A stretch of DNA of 43,220 bases from Pirellulales bacterium (GTDB taxonomy: Bacteria > Planctomycetota > Planctomycetia > Pirellulales > Thermoguttaceae), in contig JADLEL010000178.1 in the NCBI GenBank assembly GCA_020846145.1, forward strand, positions 1 through 43,220, read 5' to 3'. The notes beneath the pieces were generated by a model. It searched no databases. It was not told the origin of the DNA and saw nothing but the letters and a program-made list of their open reading frames with translations. Shown here piece after piece: positions 1 through 8,006 of the stretch. Numbering within the stretch: the first letter of the stretch is position 1; each line of letters starts with the position of its first letter. The translations under genes and the position numbers were made by a program.

Positions 1-126
1 AATGGGACTGTCCCCCTCGCGCCGCGGGAAGGGGACAGGTCCATGTTTTCGGCCTACCGTTTGTCCGCAAAATACGTTTTCACGCCGAAAAATGGACCAG
101 TCCCCGACCGGGGCGTGAACGCTTAC
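1..126. repeat. Family A double-hairpin repeat, copy 1 (5' part cut by window edge)
   Basis: This sequence matches the right-hand part of the 210-bp element seen complete at 2641-2850 and 24121-24330. It starts inside the second arm of the first hairpin (ATGGGACTGTCCCC) and then has the whole second hairpin, GGGGACAGGTCC...GGACCAGTCCCC, ending in GAACGCTTAC. A short open frame runs through it but differs after the repeat edge in every copy, so it is not a gene. The region 127-188 holds no feature apart from the region just upstream of the next start codon. Confidence 0.9.
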
Positions 127-188
127 ATCCTAACGAATCGGCGGCGAACAATCGAGGGGGCTGGGCATCTGCTAATGAAGGATTTACA

Positions 189-1187
189 ATGCGGTGCAAC
201 ACAATGCCTTCAAATAATCTCTCGCCGCAAAAAACCGCATTCTCGCGTTCCACGCTCGGCCTAGGATGCTGCGCGCTGGCGGCGTTAAGCTATGCCGCGT
301 CGAACGTTTGCTCGCGGCAAATGACGACGATGCGTCTCGATCCCGTTTGGGTGACGTGCGGCAAGGAAACGGCCGCGTTTTCCTTCGCCGTGGGGTGGGC
401 GCTCTTTCGGCGCCGCCGCGGATTGCCGGTTTTTCCGCCGCGAATTGAAATCGGCATCCTGATCCTCGTCGGATTGGCCGTGCAGTTGATCGGCAACCTC
501 GGCAGCTTCTGGACGATGGGGAAAATCGGCCTCGTCATCGCCATCCCCACCAACTCCGGTTCGCAACTGCTCACTTGTGCGCTGTTCGGCTGGCTGATCC
601 TCGGCGAACGGGTTTCCTTCCGCTCGGGCGTGGCCTTGGGCGCCTTGATGATCGCCTTGGTGCTGCTCGGCCTCGGCGCGGAAGCGGCCCGAGGTTCGCT
701 AACTCCGTCCGATCCCGCCGGGGCGACGGTGCCGCTCGCCGTATGCGTGTCGCTGGCCGTCGGCGTGGTCTATGCCGCGATGAGCATCGCCATGCGGCGT
801 TCGATGAACCGCTCCGTCGAACGGTGCGCGATTCTGTTTTTCATTTCCGGCGTGGGCATCGCAACGATGTGGCCCTTGAGTTTTTTCCGCCTGGGTCTTT
901 CGGGCATGGCCGCCACGTCTTCCCAGGCCCTTGCGTGGATGCTGGCCGCAAGCTTTTTCAATCTCGTTGGATTCCTGGGTTTCGCCAAGGGGCTGCAATT
1001 GACGACCGTCGTTCACGCCAATTTCCTCAACGCCACGCAAGTGGCTTTGCTCGCCGTGGCGGGAATGGCTTTCTTCCACGAGCCGAATAATCCCTGGCTG
1101 ATCTTCGGCGTGCTGACGACCCTCTTGGGCATCCTGCTCATCGACCGCCCTCCCGAAGCCGTCGATGTCGTCGAAACCACCGTTTGA
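189..1187 (+). CDS. DMT-superfamily (EamA) transporter
   Basis: The 332-residue protein is almost entirely hydrophobic, with about ten predicted membrane segments. It has the two-fold repeat of the drug/metabolite transporter superfamily: an N-terminal half up to about residue 160 and a C-terminal half from about 175 to 318. The end of each half (LTCALFGWLILGERVS and VALLAVAGMAFFHEP) resembles the conserved EamA motif containing the GE/HE pair. It should sit in the inner membrane and move a small metabolite, but the substrate cannot be read from the sequence. AAGGA lies about 6 nt before ATG 189; ATG 204 is an alternative start. It is not tightly coupled to a neighbour, since 213 nt of repeat-rich spacer follow. 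Confidence 0.85.
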   Translation: MRCNTMPSNNLSPQKTAFSRSTLGLGCCALAALSYAASNVCSRQMTTMRLDPVWVTCGKETAAFSFAVGWALFRRRRGLPVFPPRIEIGILILVGLAVQLIGNLGSFWTMGKIGLVIAIPTNSGSQLLTCALFGWLILGERVSFRSGVALGALMIALVLLGLGAEAARGSLTPSDPAGATVPLAVCVSLAVGVVYAAMSIAMRRSMNRSVERCAILFFISGVGIATMWPLSFFRLGLSGMAATSSQALAWMLAASFFNLVGFLGFAKGLQLTTVVHANFLNATQVALLAVAGMAFFHEPNNPWLIFGVLTTLLGILLIDRPPEAVDVVETTV

Positions 1188-1284
1188 AACTTTTCGGCGT
1201 TTCGATCCGCATTCTCGTTGCAATCGCACTCTTCCGCATGGCGTTTTTTATGCCATATTTGTAGGAAGAGGGGAGGATTGACGA

Positions 1285-1355
1285 ATGACGAATCTCAAAT
1301 CTAAAATCTAAAATTTCAAATCTAAAATTTCAAATCTAAAAATGTCAAATGTCGT
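1285..1355. repeat. Heptamer array H1 (ATCTAAA / ATTTCAA)
   Basis: Ten consecutive units of 7 nt (one of 8) can be read: ATGACGA, ATCTCAA, ATCTAAA twice, ATTTCAA, ATCTAAA, ATTTCAA, ATCTAAA, AATGTCAA, ATGTCGT. It is far more AT-rich than the flanking genes. It lies in the spacer between the transporter and the glycosyltransferase. It belongs to the set of 7-nt-period arrays described in the findings. Confidence 0.85.
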
Positions 1356-1370
1356 AGCACTTTTTGCTGA

Positions 1371-1400
1371 CCACCGGCCACCGGCCACTAACCACTAACC
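1371..1400. repeat. Heptamer array H2 (CCACCGG / CCACTAA) abutting a start codon
   Basis: Four exact 7-nt units, CCACCGG twice then CCACTAA twice, plus a trailing CC, run straight into the ATG at 1401. The array therefore occupies the position where a ribosome-binding site would be, and no purine-rich site is present. Confidence 0.85.
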
Positions 1401-2624
1401 ATGCTCCGCCGCCACAAACTGCCACCGCTCGAAGACCGCGGCCCGCTGCGCGCGATGTTCGTTATCACGAGCATGCCGGTGGGCGGCATGGAAGTGCTGC
1501 TGGTCGAACTCATTCGCCGGCTGGATCGCGAGCGCTGCCTGCCCGAATTGTGCTGCTTGAAATACTTTGATACGCTGGGCGAATCGCTGGCGCGGGAAAT
1601 TCCGGCGTTCACCGGTCTCATTTCGCGGAAATACGACGCGCGCGTGCTCTGGCGGTTGACGCGGCTGTTGCGCAAGAGGAAGATCGACGCGGTCGTTACC
1701 GTGGGAACCGGCGGCGACAAGATGTTTTGGGGACGGCTGGCCGCTCGTTTGGCCGGCGTGCCCGTCGTCTGCTCCGCCTTGCACTCGACCGGCCTGCCCG
1801 ATCGCGTGGAGTTTTCCAACCGGCTGTTGGCCCCGATTACCGACGCCTTCATCGGCGTGGCCGAGCCGCACGGAAAATATCTGGCCGAGCACGAGGGCTG
1901 CCCCGCCGGGAAGATTTGCATCATTCCCAACGGCGTCGATGTGGAGAAGTTTCATCCCCGCCGGCCGAATCCATGTCTCCAGCAGGAATTGGGGCTGCGT
2001 CAAGGCGCGCCCGTGGTGGGCATCGTCGCGGCGCTGCGGCCCGAGAAAAACCACGAGCTATTCCTGCAAGCGGCGGCGATCGTCCGGCAAAAAATGCCGG
2101 AAGCGAATTTTTTAATCGTCGGCGACGGGCCCCGGCGGCTCGAATTGCAACGGTTGGCTGCGGAATTGTCCCTTGCGGAAGCCGTGCATTTCGCCGGCAC
2201 GCGGGCCGATATCCCCGAAATGCTCGCATTGATCGACGTCTTCCTTCTGACCTCCCATTGCGAAGCCAATCCGGTTTCGATTCTCGAGGCCATGGCCTGC
2301 GAAATACCGGTGGTCGCGACCCGCGTCGGTTCCGTGCCGGAAACCGTGCTCGACGCGCGGACCGGCTACCTCGTCCCGCCGGGCAATGCCGAAGAAATCG
2401 CGCGCCGAACCCTCGCGCTGCTCCAAGAACCGGACCTGGCCGCCGCTTTCGGCCGCGCCGGCCGCGAGCAGGTGATCGCCCATTGGTCGATCGAACGCAT
2501 GGTGCAGGGGTACGAGGAACTGCTCGAAGGGATCTATCGAAGCAAAGCAAACGGCAGTCGAGCCAAGTTCGATGTGCGGGGAGTGAAGCGGAAAAGAGAA
2601 CCGTCGAATTCCCCTTCGAAGTAA
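1401..2624 (+). CDS. Glycosyltransferase, family 4 (GT-B fold)
   Basis: The 407-residue protein has a GT4 layout. The N-terminal Rossmann-like half opens with MFVITSMPVGGMEVLLVELI (residues about 16-35), the usual gly-rich acceptor-side motif. A linker, IPNGVDVEKFHP (about 174-185), leads into the nucleotide-sugar-binding half with VGIVAALRPEKNHELFLQAA and the E-x7-E motif in EANPVSILEAMA (about 289-300). It should transfer a sugar from an NDP-sugar to a cell-surface glycan or lipid; donor and acceptor are unknown. The start is the first in-frame ATG. It is preceded by heptamer array H2 rather than a Shine-Dalgarno sequence, so a downstream start cannot be excluded, although it would remove part of the N-terminal strand. 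No other glycan gene is adjacent. Confidence 0.88.
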   Translation: MLRRHKLPPLEDRGPLRAMFVITSMPVGGMEVLLVELIRRLDRERCLPELCCLKYFDTLGESLAREIPAFTGLISRKYDARVLWRLTRLLRKRKIDAVVTVGTGGDKMFWGRLAARLAGVPVVCSALHSTGLPDRVEFSNRLLAPITDAFIGVAEPHGKYLAEHEGCPAGKICIIPNGVDVEKFHPRRPNPCLQQELGLRQGAPVVGIVAALRPEKNHELFLQAAAIVRQKMPEANFLIVGDGPRRLELQRLAAELSLAEAVHFAGTRADIPEMLALIDVFLLTSHCEANPVSILEAMACEIPVVATRVGSVPETVLDARTGYLVPPGNAEEIARRTLALLQEPDLAAAFGRAGREQVIAHWSIERMVQGYEELLEGIYRSKANGSRAKFDVRGVKRKREPSNSPSK

Positions 2625-2640
2625 CCGTGCCTAGCTCCTG

Positions 2641-2850
2641 AAATCGAAACCGTTCACAGGGGACTGTCCCGATTTTTGCGGCGCAAAAGATGATGGTGCC
2701 GTAAATGTGCTTAATCGCCGCAAAAATGGGACTGTCCCCCTTGCGTCACGGGAAGGGGACAGGTCCATGTTTTCGGCCTACCGTTTGTCCACAAAATACG
2801 TTTTCACGCCGAAAAATGGACCAGTCCCCGACCGGGGCGTGAACGCTTAC
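2641..2850. repeat. Family A double-hairpin repeat, copy 2 (complete)
   Basis: This complete 210-bp copy begins AAATCGAAACCGTTCACAGG. Hairpin 1 pairs GGGGACTGTCCC...TTTTTGCGGCG with CGCCGCAAAAATGGGACTGTC around an approximately 30-nt loop. Hairpin 2 pairs GGGGACAGGTCCATGTTTTC with GAAAAATGGACCAGTCCCC. It ends GAACGCTTAC. Bases 2847-2849 (TTA) are also the TAA stop of the minus-strand gene that follows. It differs from copy 3 by only a few substitutions. Confidence 0.92.
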
Positions 2851-3836
2851 CTGAAATCAAAACCCCCTTCGTCATCCGGCTTATCTTCCGGCGGAAGCGG
2901 TCCGCCGACGACGTGCGCATCGTCTCGATTCAACGACGCCCGGCCGCGCTCGATTTTATATTCGTCGAGTTGCGCTCGATGCCGCTGGGCTTTGCGCCGT
3001 GCGAAAAATTGAGCGAGGGTGAAGATAAAACTCACGAACACGAAACCGGCAGCCGCATAATAGAGCCAATTGTAGTCGGTGGGCGACTTTTTTTCGCCGG
3101 CGGAGGTAAGCCGCGCCGCTCGGCCGATCAGCAAGGGCGCTTTCAGCGGCGCGGCGCGCGGCTTCGCGCCGGCTTCGAGATAACCCTGGAGTTTGAAAAA
3201 ATAGCCTTCGACGCGCATCCGCTCCTCGAGATTGCGGCCGGTTGGCATTCCTTCCGGCAATGCGGGAACGATTACGGAATATAACCACGATCCAGAGTCC
3301 TGGCTGAAGCCCCAGAGTTCATAGACGGTTTTGACGCCGAGAGCCTTGCCATCGCCGGGAATAACCTGCCGCACGTTCAAATCCACCTGCATCAACTTTC
3401 CACGCAGCATCTCCGGCCTGCGCATCAAGTCGTCGAATGAAACGCCGGGATCCGCGCGCTCTTTCATCTCGGCGAAAGATTGATGTTCGACCCAGCCGAA
3501 AACCCGCCGATACGCGAACATCTCCTCGGGCAAGATGCCGAGCGTGCCGTCGGTCAATGCCTGAAATTCCTCTTCGGCCGCGGCAACTTCTTCGGGATCT
3601 TCGTCGCTGGGGCCGGGCGCGACGGATTCTTTTTCCGCCGGCTTTGAAACTCCCCGCGCCCGATCGCCCGATTTCGAGGGCCGTTTTGTCGCTCCGGCCT
3701 GGTTTTCCTCGATCTCGCGTTCGGCGGCGGGCGGCTTCTGGAGGTCCGATTTCATCGAACGAAAAACGATCGCGCCCAGGATGCAGAGCGTGCCGAGCAT
3801 CGCGATCAATCGAATCCGTTCGGAGCCGCGCAACAT
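2847..3836 (-). CDS. Single-pass membrane protein of unknown function, next to the ExbB/ExbD cluster
   Basis: I do not recognise a named family. The 329-residue protein starts with a short hydrophobic segment (about residues 9-25) that could be a signal anchor. An acidic, Lys/Glu-rich low-complexity linker follows (about 30-95), then a soluble domain (about 100-240) with MQVDLNVRQVIPG and GSWLYSVIVPALPEGMP, a second membrane segment (about 263-285, WLYYAAAGFVFVSFIFTLAQ) and a charged C-terminal tail. The domain with 'MRVEGYFFKLQGY' looks like a small beta-rich fold, but that is a guess. It lies 138 nt downstream of the second ExbD gene on the same strand, so co-expression with the proton-channel genes is likely. 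Its TAA stop lies inside the last four bases of repeat copy 2. Confidence 0.75.
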   Translation of the reverse strand: MLRGSERIRLIAMLGTLCILGAIVFRSMKSDLQKPPAAEREIEENQAGATKRPSKSGDRARGVSKPAEKESVAPGPSDEDPEEVAAAEEEFQALTDGTLGILPEEMFAYRRVFGWVEHQSFAEMKERADPGVSFDDLMRRPEMLRGKLMQVDLNVRQVIPGDGKALGVKTVYELWGFSQDSGSWLYSVIVPALPEGMPTGRNLEERMRVEGYFFKLQGYLEAGAKPRAAPLKAPLLIGRAARLTSAGEKKSPTDYNWLYYAAAGFVFVSFIFTLAQFFARRKAQRHRAQLDEYKIERGRASLNRDDAHVVGGPLPPEDKPDDEGGFDFR

Positions 3837-3862
3837 ATTGAACCTCGTCGATAACTTAGGGA

Positions 3863-3970
3863 TCGTTTAGCCCGGAGCCGTCGGCGACGGCGGAATCGGA
3901 TCGAATCCGGCAGACAATCAATTCGTTTTTCCGTCCAATACACCGTCGCCGTTGGCTCCGGGCTAAACGA
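3863..3970. repeat. Family E inverted repeat, copy 1 (TTTAGCCCGGAGCC ... GGCTCCGGGCTAAA)
   Basis: The outer arms GTTTAGCCCGGAGCC and GGCTCCGGGCTAAAC are near-perfect inverted repeats. Just inside them, CCGTCGGCGACGG and CACCGTCGCCG form a second paired block. The element fills the spacer between the unknown membrane protein and the second ExbD gene. A related copy is at 19722-19822 between rplV and rpsC. Confidence 0.85.
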
Positions 3971-3974
3971 GCAT

Positions 3975-4484
3975 TTATTGCGGGGCTTCTACCAGGCTGA
4001 GCTTGGAAAGCCGGTCGCCGCTGGGGAGTTTTTGCCGCGTGCAGACGTCGATGACCTGCATCAATTGGTCGTAGCTGAGCAACGAGCCGACTTGCAGGAT
4101 CACCTGATCGATCGCCACGTTCGGATCGCCGAAAGTCGCGCGGAGCTTGGCGTCGAGCGCGCCCAGGCCCGCGATCGGCGTATCGCTGCCGAACATGATC
4201 TGATGAATCGAACCGTTGGGACTGCCCAAGACCGTGATCGTGAGCGTGTTCATCCCCTGGACGAGAGAAGTGTTTTTCTCGTTGGAGCCGGCTTCTTCCG
4301 CCTTCTCCGACACGACCGTGGGCATCGGCGGCGGCAGGCGGAGCATGACGTCGCCCTCGACCGGCGACGGCCGGAAGGTCAGAATGAAAAACGTGAGCAA
4401 CTGGAACGCCATGTCGAGCATGGCCGCCAGATTCAGCGTAACTTCGCTCTCACCGCGACGTTTCTTTTTCCGCCTGCGCCTCAT
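3975..4484 (-). CDS. ExbD/TolR-family biopolymer transport protein (second of two)
   Basis: The 169-residue protein has the ExbD/TolR plan: a very basic N-terminus (MRRRRKKKRR), one membrane segment at about residues 17-38 carrying the key Asp in NLAAMLDMAFQLLTFF, then a periplasmic domain. In this family that Asp takes part in proton-driven gating with the ExbB pore. The periplasmic part has VILQVGSLLSYDQLMQVIDV, typical of the C-terminal helix region. The start lies 9 nt after the stop of the first ExbD, so the two are translated from one message. Two non-identical ExbD subunits beside one ExbB is a common arrangement in Planctomycetota. The energised partner (TonB-like or other) is not visible here. 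Confidence 0.9.
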   Translation of the reverse strand: MRRRRKKKRRGESEVTLNLAAMLDMAFQLLTFFILTFRPSPVEGDVMLRLPPPMPTVVSEKAEEAGSNEKNTSLVQGMNTLTITVLGSPNGSIHQIMFGSDTPIAGLGALDAKLRATFGDPNVAIDQVILQVGSLLSYDQLMQVIDVCTRQKLPSGDRLSKLSLVEAPQ

Positions 4485-4493
4485 CGTGGTTTC

Positions 4494-4964
4494 CTACGGT
4501 TCCTGCTTGCGATTCAGGGCCTTCAACGAAAAATTGCGAAAGCCGTTCTTCTGGCAACTGGAGACGACCCGATTCAGCAATTTGAAGGGCGTTTCCTTAT
4601 CGGCGCGGACGATCACCGTGGTGGGCAAATCGTCGCCCGGTTGAATTTTCGGATTGTTGCGCCGGGCCGCCAAGAGGCTGGCTTGCGCTTCGCCGGCAAT
4701 GAACGCCGGTATGTCCATGCCCTTGATCGGATTGTTGTAAACCTTCAGCGTTCCTTCCTTATCGATATTCAGCACCAGCAAATCGCCCGCAAGCGATTCG
4801 ACGGGGCGGGCCGAACCGACCACCGGCAGCCGCAGATTCAAATCCAACGCCGCCGTCTTGAAGTTGACCACCAACATGAAAAAGGTGATGAGCTGAAACA
4901 CCATGTCCAGCAACGGCGTCAAATTCGGCTCGGCGCGGTTTTCGGAAGATAGCGTTCCGGACAT
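4494..4964 (-). CDS. ExbD/TolR-family biopolymer transport protein (first of two)
   Basis: The 156-residue ExbD-type subunit has a short N-terminus followed by NLTPLLDMVFQLITFFMLVV (about residues 14-33), the single membrane helix with the conserved proton-relay Asp. The periplasmic domain contains TTVIVRADKETPFKLLNRVV, a typical ExbD signature. It starts 2 nt after the stop of the ExbB-like gene upstream, a spacing that implies translational coupling. It should assemble with that protein in the inner membrane and use the proton gradient to drive a periplasmic or outer-membrane process. The partner is not identifiable here. Confidence 0.92.
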   Translation of the reverse strand: MSGTLSSENRAEPNLTPLLDMVFQLITFFMLVVNFKTAALDLNLRLPVVGSARPVESLAGDLLVLNIDKEGTLKVYNNPIKGMDIPAFIAGEAQASLLAARRNNPKIQPGDDLPTTVIVRADKETPFKLLNRVVSSCQKNGFRNFSLKALNRKQEP

Positions 4965-4966
4965 CG

Positions 4967-5818
4967 TCAGGGCCTCGCGGGTGGAGTCGGCGGGGCGGTG
5001 CTCACCGAGGCCGCCGCTCCCTTGCTGCGGCCGGTGCGATAGAAGAACCGCAACAACTGGTCGGCTTCGAGCATGGCGTTCACCGAAATCGTGGAAACCC
5101 GATTGCGAAAGAATGCGAAAAAGTAGATCGCCGGCACCGAGAGGCTCACGCCCTCGAAGGTCAAAAGCAAGGCCTTGGAGATGCCACCCGCGACCTCGTT
5201 AGCCTTCAACGTCTGGCCCCCCATCGAAATCGCGCTGAAACTCTCGATCATCCCCAAGAGCGTGCCCAATAGCCCGATCATGGGCCCGAGCGTGCCCAGC
5301 ACGGCCAACATGCTGATGCGTTTTTCCATTTCCACGGTTTCGGCCTCGCCGACGCGTTCGAGCGCTTCGCGGGCGTCGGGAAGCCCATTGGGCAACTCGG
5401 CGATGCCCGCCGTCAACACGCGGCCGAGGAACGAATCGTCCTGCCGCACGGCGTCGAAGGCTCCTTGGAAGTCCCGCGCTTTGATCGATTCCTGCGTCCG
5501 CGCCACCAACTCGGCGGGGATGGCAATCTCTTGCCGCATCTCCATGAAGAGGCGAATGATCAACGACACGAAGTAGATCGAAAGTCCCAAGATCAGCAAG
5601 CCGATCCAACCCGACGACTTGATGAACCATTCGATGCCGCTCATCGTCGTTTCTTTTTCCGCCGCGGCATCGCTTTTGACCTCGCCTTTGGCTTCGGGCT
5701 TGGGGTCGCCTTTGGCCTCGGCCGCCGCGCCGCCTTCCGCCTGGGCGAAAATCGCGGGCGAACGACCAAGCACGATCGACCCCAAAAGAATCGCCCACAA
5801 CACCGACTTCCTCAACAT
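4967..5818 (-). CDS. MotA/TolQ/ExbB-family proton channel protein
   Basis: From ATG 5818 the protein has 283 residues: a signal peptide (MLRKSVLWAILLGSIVL..., likely cut after SPAIFAQ), an Ala/Lys/Glu/Pro-rich linker to about residue 58, and three membrane helices. Helix 1 is GWIGLLILGLSIYFVSLIIR, helix 2 lies around LGTLGPMIGLLGTLLGMIES and helix 3 around LLLTFEGVSLSVPAIYFFAF. The last two form the proton pore of the ExbB/TolQ/MotA family. A longer frame reaches 5878, but it would begin inside a REP-like hairpin. ATG 5818 is preceded by AAGGGAAACC and gives a proper signal peptide, so I chose it. It is the first gene of the ExbB-ExbD-ExbD cluster. Confidence 0.92.
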   Translation of the reverse strand: MLRKSVLWAILLGSIVLGRSPAIFAQAEGGAAAEAKGDPKPEAKGEVKSDAAAEKETTMSGIEWFIKSSGWIGLLILGLSIYFVSLIIRLFMEMRQEIAIPAELVARTQESIKARDFQGAFDAVRQDDSFLGRVLTAGIAELPNGLPDAREALERVGEAETVEMEKRISMLAVLGTLGPMIGLLGTLLGMIESFSAISMGGQTLKANEVAGGISKALLLTFEGVSLSVPAIYFFAFFRNRVSTISVNAMLEADQLLRFFYRTGRSKGAAASVSTAPPTPPARP

Positions 5819-5859
5819 GGTTTCCCTTTGCAGTAGGGGATATATTATTGAATTCTTTC

Positions 5860-5925
5860 GTAGGTTATGCTTCAGCATAACGCGGCGCAGACTGCCGCGG
5901 CCGTCATGCTGAAGTATAACCTACG
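5860..5925. repeat. REP pair B1 (GTAG + GTTATGCT-tc-AGCATAAC)
   Basis: The left half is GTAG followed by the hairpin GTTATGCTTCAGCATAAC, and the right half is its inverted, slightly changed copy ending CTAC. Between them is a small GC hairpin, CGCGGC...GCCGCG. GTAG directly 5' of an imperfect palindrome is the classical layout of bacterial REP sequences, and two in opposite orientation make a BIME-like unit. The rest of 5926-6069 holds nothing I can name. Confidence 0.88.
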
Positions 5926-6072
5926 GCCCTTCGCATGCCACATCCCCCATTATAACCTTACTTAACGAAACCGAGAGATGAAGTTAAAGCACGATTGAGG
6001 ATTGACTGCTTCTCTCCGCCGATCGCACGGCGCGACCGGCATAACCGATACGGTCGATGCGCCAAACCATGA

Positions 6073-6097
6073 AAAAACCGCCCCAATGGGCGGTTTC
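6073..6097 (-). terminator. Intrinsic terminator of the ribosomal superoperon
   Basis: Read on the minus strand, GAAACCGCCC-attg-GGGCGGTTTTTTC forms a GC-rich stem with a small loop and a run of six T. It lies about 30 nt after the rplQ stop codon, the expected end of the S10-spc-alpha transcript. Confidence 0.85.
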
Positions 6098-6129
6098 CGC
6101 ACGATTCGCCAGCGGTCTTCTTCACCCGG

Positions 6130-6729
6130 CTACTCTGCCGCGGGGGCGGCATGAGGGGAAGGCGCGTCGCTATCGAAAACCGGCCGCTGCGCTTTTTTCC
6201 GCACGCGGTCGTTCTTGCCGACGAACTCCAGGATGACTCGCGTACCGGCATCGCCCAAACGGGGCTTGGCGAGCCTGAGAATGCGCGTATAACCGCCGTC
6301 GCGATCGGCGAAGCGCGGCGCGACCTCCTCGAAGAGGATCTTCACCGCCTTCTTGTCGCCGAGAAGCATCAACGCCCGCCGCCGCGCGGCGACCACCGGC
6401 GCGGCGGCGTTGTTCCACTCCCGCCACTCCTCGCTCTGACGCCAGGACCGCCAGGCATCGGTGTTCCGCTCGGCGTCGGTGTAAAGGCGTTCGGCTTCGG
6501 CCTTCTGGTCCAGCACTTTTCGCGCGATGGTAATGCAGCGCTCCACCAACGGCCGCACTTCCTTGGCCTTTTGAATGGTGGTGATAATGCGGCCTTTCTC
6601 CTTGGGCTTGTTCGGCTCGCCATCGGCGTCGCGCTCGGTGAGGAACAAGGCGCTGGCCAGGTTGCGCAGGAGCGCCCGCTGATGATTCGGATTGCGGCCG
6701 AGCTTGCGGCCTTTTCTTCTGTGTCGCAT
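6130..6729 (-). CDS. rplQ: Large ribosomal subunit protein L17 (bL17), long form
   Basis: The N-terminus MRHRRKGRKLGRNPNHQRALLRNLASALF is diagnostic of L17. The C-terminal GGYTRILRLAKPRLGDAGTRVILEFV is the family's final beta strand region. At 199 residues it is much longer than the roughly 120-130 residues typical of bacterial L17. The extra length is an insertion at about residues 70-120, rich in Glu/Arg/Trp/Ala (AERLYTDAERNTDAWRSWRQ...), plus an Ala/Pro tail. It is the last gene of the superoperon, after rpoA as usual. Upstream of the ATG is heptamer array H3 and no Shine-Dalgarno sequence is visible. Confidence 0.95.
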   Translation of the reverse strand: MRHRRKGRKLGRNPNHQRALLRNLASALFLTERDADGEPNKPKEKGRIITTIQKAKEVRPLVERCITIARKVLDQKAEAERLYTDAERNTDAWRSWRQSEEWREWNNAAAPVVAARRRALMLLGDKKAVKILFEEVAPRFADRDGGYTRILRLAKPRLGDAGTRVILEFVGKNDRVRKKAQRPVFDSDAPSPHAAPAAE

Positions 6730-6738
6730 GGATGGGGC

Positions 6739-6912
6739 GAGGGTTCGGGGGCGAGGGTTCGGGAATTCAGGGTTCAGGAATTCAGGGTTCAGGAATTCAG
6801 GGTTCGGGAATTCAGGGTTCGGGAATTCAGGGTTCAGGGTTCGGGATTCAGGATTCAGGATTCAGGGTCTGCTGACTTATGCCATAACCTGAATCCTGAA
6901 TTCTGAACCCTT
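6739..6912. repeat. Heptamer array H3 (GGGTTCA / GGAATTCA / GGATTCA) with inverted arm
   Basis: The array has GGGTTCG and related 7-mers, then five 15-nt units (GGAATTCA plus GGGTTCA or GGGTTCG), then GGGTTCG and three GGATTCA up to about 6869. After a loop of about 17 nt the inverted counterpart ACCTGAATCCTGAATTCTGA runs from 6887 to 6912. The two parts could form a long imperfect hairpin. It fills most of the 251-nt rpoA-rplQ spacer and abuts the rplQ start. Confidence 0.9.
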
Positions 6913-6980
6913 CCCCTCGATCCTCGCCGCGGTATGGTTTTATATTTTTTGCAGTTTTTTCTTTTGGGCGATTATTCGCC

Positions 6981-7979
6981 TTATCGGGCTCCCAGCAGCG
7001 CGGGTGGAAGTTTCATGCCCAGCCGCAGACCGATATCCGCCAATTTTTCGCGGACTTCCGTCAGCGTCGTTTCGCCGAAGTTGCGGACGTCTAGCAATTG
7101 GTCTTCGTTGCGCGACACCAGATCGCGCACCGTGGTGATGTTCTCCGATTCCAGGCAGTTCGTCGCCCGAACCGAAAGGTCCAACTCGGCCAGGCTCATG
7201 TTGAGCTTGGTTTCCAGCGAGGGATCGACTCCCAAGCCGCCGACCGACCGACCCTCGCTATGCACGGCGGGCCCCAGTTCGGCGTACTGGATGAACGGAT
7301 TCAAGTGCTTGCGGAGAATCTTCGCCGATTCGACCAGCGCCAACTCCGGCGACACCGAGCCGTTGGTCCAGATTTCTATGGTCAGCCGATCGTAATTGGT
7401 CTTCTGCCCGACGCGGGTCTCCTCGACTTCATACCGCACCCGGACCACCGGGCTGTAAAGCGCATCCACCGGAATGATCCCGATCTCCTGCGCCTGCGGC
7501 GTGTGCTCGCCGGCGGGCACGTAGCCGCGGCCGTTCTCCACCACCATCTCCAGCAAAAACGGGACGCTTTCGGTCAGCGTCGCCAGATAGTGCTCCTTAT
7601 TGACGATCTCGATCTGGTCGTCGGCGATCACGTCCGCCCCGGTAATCGGGCCGGCCGCGCTCTTCTCGATGCGGATCACGCGCGTCTGCTCGCTGTGATT
7701 CTTCACCACCAGCGCCTTCACGTTCAACACGATGTCGGTAACGTCCTCCAGGACGCCCGGCAAGGTGCTGAATTCGTGCTGCGCGCCGTGCAATTTGATC
7801 TGCGTCACCGCGCTGCCCTCCAAACTCGAAAGCAGGATGCGGCGCAAGCTGTTGCCGATCGTCACGCCGAAACCGCGCTCGAACGGTTCGGCCGTGAATT
7901 TGCCGTAGGTGGCGGTGAGGTTCGCTCGATCGACGGTAACTAAACTGGGCAATTCCAGTCCGCGCCAACGAATTCGCAT
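6981..7979 (-). CDS. rpoA: DNA-directed RNA polymerase subunit alpha
   Basis: From ATG 7979 the protein has 332 residues. The N-terminal domain (about 1-235) includes [22 protein letters not shown], the dimerisation signature, and carries the assembly platform for beta and beta'. After a linker, the alpha-CTD (about 255-325) contains [19 protein letters not shown] and [19 protein letters not shown], the DNA/UP-element-binding fold. A longer frame reaches 8156, but its first 59 residues are unlike RpoA. ATG 7979 has GGAG about 9 nt upstream and fits the family start ([11 protein letters not shown]). It lies between rpsD and rplQ, the standard alpha-operon order. Confidence 0.97.
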   Translation of the reverse strand: MRIRWRGLELPSLVTVDRANLTATYGKFTAEPFERGFGVTIGNSLRRILLSSLEGSAVTQIKLHGAQHEFSTLPGVLEDVTDIVLNVKALVVKNHSEQTRVIRIEKSAAGPITGADVIADDQIEIVNKEHYLATLTESVPFLLEMVVENGRGYVPAGEHTPQAQEIGIIPVDALYSPVVRVRYEVEETRVGQKTNYDRLTIEIWTNGSVSPELALVESAKILRKHLNPFIQYAELGPAVHSEGRSVGGLGVDPSLETKLNMSLAELDLSVRATNCLESENITTVRDLVSRNEDQLLDVRNFGETTLTEVREKLADIGLRLGMKLPPALLGAR

Positions 7980-8006
7980 GGGAAAACTCCAATCCGAGGA
8001 AATTTG

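Noticed and set aside
6692..6906. Plus-strand frames encoding repetitive NSGFRNSGF- or RVQEFRVQEF-like peptides
   Set aside because: These are translations of heptamer array H3 and have no start signals; the array is explained as DNA repeat.
6739..6912. Possible CRISPR array
   Set aside because: Units are 7-15 nt with no unique spacers of regular length, there is an inverted arm, and there are no cas genes.
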